From Azorinus chamasolen (Eukaryota > Mollusca > Bivalvia > Cardiida > Solecurtidae): a stretch of 64,000 nucleotides of DNA. The notes under the pieces were generated by a model, which was given only the letters and a program-made list of their open reading frames with translations, searched no databases and was not told the origin of the DNA. The translations under genes were made by a program, and so were the position numbers. Location: positions 80,263,153 to 80,327,152 of the forward strand of contig OY755241.1 in NCBI GenBank assembly GCA_963576725.1, read 5' to 3'. Below are positions 60,259-64,000 of this stretch, one piece after another. The stretch's first letter is position 1, and each line of letters opens with the position of its first letter.

Positions 60259-60500
60259 TTTGACCCTTTTCTCCATAAATACGCCTTTCTATGCTTTTGC
60301 AAACATGGTAGACCCAAATCAGATGGCTCCTGTAGGAGCCGTCTGATCAGGGTCTGCTCTGTTTGCTTATGATATAATATAGATATATGATTCTACAATT
60401 TCAGCCAAGACCTATGCCCATGTTCTTTTATGACAATGAATCTATTTAATATTCCCAATGTTATTTTGTCTTACATGAATATCCATGGAGTAAAGGGTTA
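60259..60500 (+). mobile_element. PB-B MITE
   Basis: TTGACCCTTTTCTCCATAAA to GGAGTAAAGGGTTAA; apex ATGGCTCCTGTAGGAGCC. Confidence 0.88.
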
Positions 60501-60786
60501 AATATAATTATGTTTTGCACTATGCTCTTGATATACAGTTTGTGCTTCATTTTCAGTGCTTAGAATGTGGTAGTGCCTTCTTCTATATTATTGTGATTTA
60601 ATCTCCATTGTAAGTTGTTGTAAACTAGTGACAATATTGATGATAAGGTTTGCAGACAAATTGGATTTAGATGAAAGTAACTTTGCTTCTCATTAGGCTC
60701 CAAAATGTTCAACATTTTCACCATATATTAGTAAAGAAAAACATTTTGAGTAGAATATGTAACTTGAAGTTATTCATGCATAGATG

Positions 60787-61031
60787 TTACCCTTATTTTC
60801 ATATAAACTCCTTTTCACGCATATTGCAAATAGAGAAGACCCAGATCAGACGGCTCCTATAGGAGCCGTCTGATCAGGGTCTGCACTGTTTGCTTACGAA
60901 ATTTCAATAGAACTGACTCTCTACAATTTCCATCAATACCAAGAAATACCAAGTACAAAATCGAAATTTTGTAATGGTTGACTCTCTGCCTGATGAATGT
61001 ACATGTAAGAATATAAAGCGGATGAGGTTAA
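60787..61031 (+). mobile_element. PB-A/PB-B hybrid MITE
   Basis: GTTACCCTTATTTTCATATA, hairpin 60826-60893 with perfect apex ACGGCTCCTATAGGAGCCGT, tail GATGAGGTTAA. Confidence 0.78.
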
Positions 61032-61239
61032 CTTTTCCTCATATAAACATATTTTCATGCAGTTGCAAAAAGAGTAGACCCAGATCAGGGTCTGCTCTGT
61101 TTGCTAATGGAATTTGAAATATTTACTTTCTAAAATGGCTACAATGTTCCACCTTACATATTTCATTATAACTATTTTGATCATGAATATTCAGTAGGTA
61201 TTGAAATTTGGAATAAACATGGAACAGGGAAAGGGCTAA
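61028..61239 (+). mobile_element. PB-A MITE with deleted hairpin apex
   Basis: TTAACTTTTCCTCATATAAA, AGTAGACCCAGATCAGGGTC (arms fused), tail to GGGAAAGGGCTAA. Confidence 0.85.
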
Positions 61240-61300
61240 TGTTTACTCGAACAAGTGAAGTTTTGTTCAAGGCAGGAAATGTAGAATCAGATCTATGTTA

Positions 61301-61587
61301 TTAACCCATTCCCTCATAGGCTATTTTTAGACCGATTACCTCATAGGCTATTTTAGATCCATTACCTAATAGGCTATTTTTAGATCCAACCACTTTGAAC
61401 AAATCTACAGAAAAGGAGCATTAACTAATGAAAAGGAAAAAAATAGAATTTTGTAGTTTGAAACCATTGTGATAAATAGAGCATTGAATTTGCTCCTATA
61501 GGAGCAAATGCTCTATTTATCACAATGGTTTCAACATGTGAATTTTACAGAGGCGTAGAAATGCGTATTTATGGAGGAAAGGGTTAA
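61301..61587 (-). mobile_element. PB-C MITE, reversed, end triplicated
   Basis: TTAACCCATTCCCTCATAGG; the first 30 or so bases (ATTACCTCATAGGCTATTTT) occur three times. Long hairpin near 61495; end GGAGGAAAGGGTTAA. Confidence 0.88.
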
Positions 61588-61594
61588 AAACGCA

Positions 61595-61700
61595 TCGTAG
61601 CAGACCCCTGATCAGATGGCTCCTGCATGAGCTGTCTGATCTGAGCCTACTAGCTCTGTTATCAAAAGTGTGAAAAGGCAAATCTAACAAACAAAGGATT
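61595..61700 (-). mobile_element. PB-B remnant, reversed
   Basis: GCAGACCCCTGATCAGATGG with a diverged right arm. Confidence 0.5.
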
Positions 61701-61779
61701 CAATTTTGAAAGTGCCTGTTGCAGCCAGTGCCTAATGTTGTCAAGTGGTTGCAGTATACAGTATATACATTGTATATTA

Positions 61780-62023
61780 ATTTAAGTCTTTACTCTATAA
61801 ATGTTCATGTAAAAAATAATGTGAGCATGAATAACTTATTTTTGATATCAGCGTAAGAACATTAGAAGTTTTGGCCATGACAGAGATGATAGAATGAGAT
61901 TTATGCAACTCCATAAGCAAACAAAGTAAGCCCTGATCTGGCAGGTCCTACAGGAGCCATCTAATCTGGTCTACTCTGCTTGCAAAGGCGTTAAAATACA
62001 TATCTTGTGGAGTAAAGGGTTAA
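61780..62023 (-). mobile_element. PB-B MITE, reversed
   Basis: GTCTTTACTCTATAAATGTT to GGAGTAAAGGGTTAA; hairpin 61916-61985. Confidence 0.8.
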
Positions 62024-62245
62024 CGCTTTATTCCATAAATACTCCTTTTTATGTTTTTGCAAACAGAGTAGACCCAGATCAGATGGCTCCTGTAGGAGCA
62101 AGCTGATCAGGGTCTACTCTGTTTGATTTTGATATAGTACAGATCTGATTCTTGACTTACTGTCATGATAAAAATATTTTCGTTCATAGTTTCGTGATAG
62201 TTCCGTGATAAAAATTCAGTGAATTATTATTCATGATATTATTAG
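62020..62245 (+). mobile_element. PB-B MITE, cut at its right end
   Basis: TTAACGCTTTATTCCATAAA, hairpin 62059-62126, tail to TATTCATGATATTATT, then unrelated sequence (AGGACCCTGTATGAAAATAC). Confidence 0.78.
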
Positions 62246-62530
62246 GACCCTGTATGAAAATACAGGAGCCCTATATGAATCACATTGTCTGTCAGTCTGT
62301 TCGTCAACACTTTTGATGTGATGCGATAACTGAAACAGTACTTCACGTATTGGTTTCAGATTAAGGGCATATGCTTAGTATCATCAGAGCAAGACACCTA
62401 TAGTTTGGGGTTGAGTCCTATCAGAAAATAGTGTAGAGTCTGATCAGACGCCACATTCTGCGGCGTCTGATCAGAGTCTACACTGTTTGCCTACGTCCCA
62501 TATATGGGATTGTGGGAGCAAATGGGTTAA
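62246..62530. repeat. unknown dispersed repeat plus a PB-D-like hairpin
   Basis: A TGTCTGTCAGTCTGTTCG-rich segment, then a foldback GTAGAGTCTGATCAGACGCC around CACATTCTGCGG (62430-62490), ending GCAAATGGGTTAA. Confidence 0.5.
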
Positions 62531-62839
62531 TATTCATACGTTTTTGGAGATTTGCATTAATATTTATAATGTAAAGTGTTAAGTGAAATGTTTACAAATC
62601 TTTGACTTAAAAAATGTTTTAAGTTATGTTGTTGTATTTGTTGAACCTAGTGGCTTGCTGTTATTAATTCAATTCTTTATTTGCAATTATGCCTCAGGCC
62701 CATACACAAAAGGCTTAACATACATAATTTGGAAACATAATGAGGGGCAAAGGAGCAGAGAATATATATATATAAACATATAGACCTTTCCCCAGAAAGC
62801 CACATTTTTACTATAGAAATGTATATTTATATTTATAGT

Positions 62840-63645
62840 TGCAAACACTATAAGTTGACCTTTTACACTACCAAATGTGGTACCTATACTACTGATACAA
62901 ACAATGTACATGTATAAGTTGATTTTTTACACTACCAAATGTGGTACATTTTGTACCTGTATTACTGATACAAACAATGTACAAGTTAAGTTGATTTTTT
63001 TACACTACCAAATGTGGTACCTGTACTGCTGATACAAACAATGTACAAGTTGATTTTTTTTACACTACCAAATGTGGTACCTGTATTGCTGATACAATGT
63101 GTAAGTTGATTTTTTACACTACCAAATGTGGTACCTGTATTACTGATACAAACAATGTACATGTATAAGTTGACCTTTTACACTACCAAATGTGGTACCT
63201 GTACTGCTGATACAAACAATGTACATGTACAAGTTGATTTTTTACACTACCAAATGTGGTACCTGTATTGCTGATAAAAACACTGTATAAGTTGACTTTT
63301 TACACTACCAAATGTGGTACCTGTATTACTGATACAAACAATGTACAAGTTAAGTTGATTTTTTACAGTACCAAATGTGGTACCTGTACTATTGATACAA
63401 ACACTGTATAAGTTGACCTTTTACACTACCAAGTGTGGTACCTGTACTACTGATACAAACAATGTACATGTATAAGTTGACTTTTTACACTACCAAATGT
63501 GGTACCTGTATTGCTGATACAAACAATGTACAAGTTTAGTTGATTTTTTTTACACTACCAAATGTGGTACCTGTACTGCTGATACAATGTAGAAGTTGAC
63601 TTTTTACACTACAAAATGTGGTACCTGTACTGCTGATACAAACTG
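62840..63645 (+). repeat. about 60-64-bp minisatellite, 13 units
   Basis: The unit contains TACACTACCAAATGTGGTAC, CTGTATTACTGATACAAACA and ATGTACAAGTTGATTTTTT; length varies through a GTACATGTATAA segment and T-run length. TACACTACCAAATGTGG is nearly invariant. Confidence 0.96.
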
Positions 63646-63657
63646 ATTGTGATATGT

Positions 63658-63836
63658 TAACTCTTTTACTTTATGAATATTCATGTAGGAAAAACTTACC
63701 TTATGAATATTAATTAACTAATTTTTATATTTGCATACAAGCAAGGGATATTGGGCCCTTTAAAGAAGCTTTCTTATCTAGGTCTATTCTGTTTGCAAAG
63801 ATATAAAAATGTATATATATGGAGTAAAGGTTTAAC
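63658..63836 (-). mobile_element. PB-B MITE, reversed, shortened
   Basis: TTAACTCTTTTACTTTATGA to GGAGTAAAGGTTTAA; the hairpin left arm is missing. A loose PB hairpin right arm follows at 63848-63872. Confidence 0.75.
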
Positions 63837-63873
63837 CCCCTCCTCTGATAAGGGTCTGCTCTGTTTGCTTATG

Positions 63874-64000
63874 CAGTGAAACCTCTCTATAATGGCCACT
63901 AAATTACATCAACTATTTTATGTTAGAGGCACGTGGCCGCTTAAAGCAAGGTGAAAGTAAAACAGAACGCTCCCACAGGAGCGTTCTGTTTTACTTTCAC
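63874..64000. mobile_element. PG MITE cut by window end
   Basis: CAGTGAAACCTCTCTATAAT, foldback GCTTAAAGCAAGGTGAAAGT with apex CGCTCCCACAGGAGCG; the right outer arm lies beyond the window. Confidence 0.85.

Noticed and set aside
1..64000. CRISPR-like palindromic repeats
   Set aside because: The palindromes are dispersed MITEs of 70-250 bp in a eukaryotic intron, with irregular spacing and no cas genes.

Overview
Eukaryotic DNA, AT-rich and intron-dominated. The window lies inside one large gene on the + strand, and nearly everything else is repetitive intron filler. Palindromic MITEs, tRNA-headed SINEs and (in my judgement) typical mollusc low-complexity repeats suggest a bivalve mollusc; the organism is an inference, not a demonstration.

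The gene is a TRPV-family cation channel, most like the invertebrate Nanchung/Inactive (OSM-9/OCR) group. I joined its exons by hand from GT/AG boundaries and reading phase: last ankyrin repeat (12925-13026), linker to the pre-S1 region (14744-14893, 15734-15816), S1 (17378-17561), S2 (18824-18931), S3-S4 (21233-21384), S4-S5 linker and S5 (24017-24126), a pore exon present in FOUR tandem versions (26671-26816, 31509-31654, 35571-35716, 40979-41142), S6 and start of the TRP helix (48020-48136), rest of the TRP helix (51070-51195) and a basic tail with a stop codon (52073-52231). One path through these exons is 1437 nt, exactly 479 codons including the stop, with every phase matching. Most ankyrin repeats and the start codon must lie upstream of the window. 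An alternative last exon may lie at 56966-57001.

The striking feature is the set of four pore exons. All enter in phase 1 and leave in phase 0. Taking none, two or three of them breaks the frame, so they behave as a mutually exclusive cassette that would swap the pore helix, selectivity filter and turret while leaving the rest of the channel constant. Three are recent relatives with an identical 18-residue pore core; the fourth is divergent in the filter and has two extra turret cysteines.

The introns are packed with short foldback elements. I use these working names (all defined from this window only). TTAA-flanked, piggyBac-like: PB-A (starts CCCTTTCCCTCATATAAACG, about 250 bp), PB-B (CCCTTTACTCCATAAATAC, about 245 bp), PB-C (CCCATTCCCTCATATTGATG, about 230 bp), PB-D (CCCTTTCGCTGCCAAA, with subtype D2 CTCTTTGCACGCTAAG, about 213 bp), PB-E (CCCTTCGCTTGCTGAATTTT, about 248 bp), PB-F (CCCTTACAGTGCGGGAC, about 213 bp). 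TA-flanked, pogo/Tc1-like: PG (CAGTAAAACC, about 205 bp). Others: G (AGAGCTCCAGATAAGGTGCG, about 190 bp), H (GAGGGCTTGGTGCAAAACTA, about 75 bp), I (CCATGCTTATAAAACTTTTA, about 100-170 bp). '+' means the element reads in the direction of the quoted start. There are also six minisatellite arrays, several of which start at a splice site and seem to be built from exon-edge sequence, two SINEs, one hAT-type MITE with an 8-bp target duplication, and degenerate low-complexity repeats.

Layout: 1-12924 upstream intron (MITEs, three minisatellites, one doubtful micro-exon); 12925-24126 ankyrin to S5 exons; 26671-41142 pore-exon cassette; 48020-52231 S6 to tail; 52232-64000 3' region, MITEs and a large 3' minisatellite. 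I see no second convincing gene, no bacterial-type features and no complete transposase.
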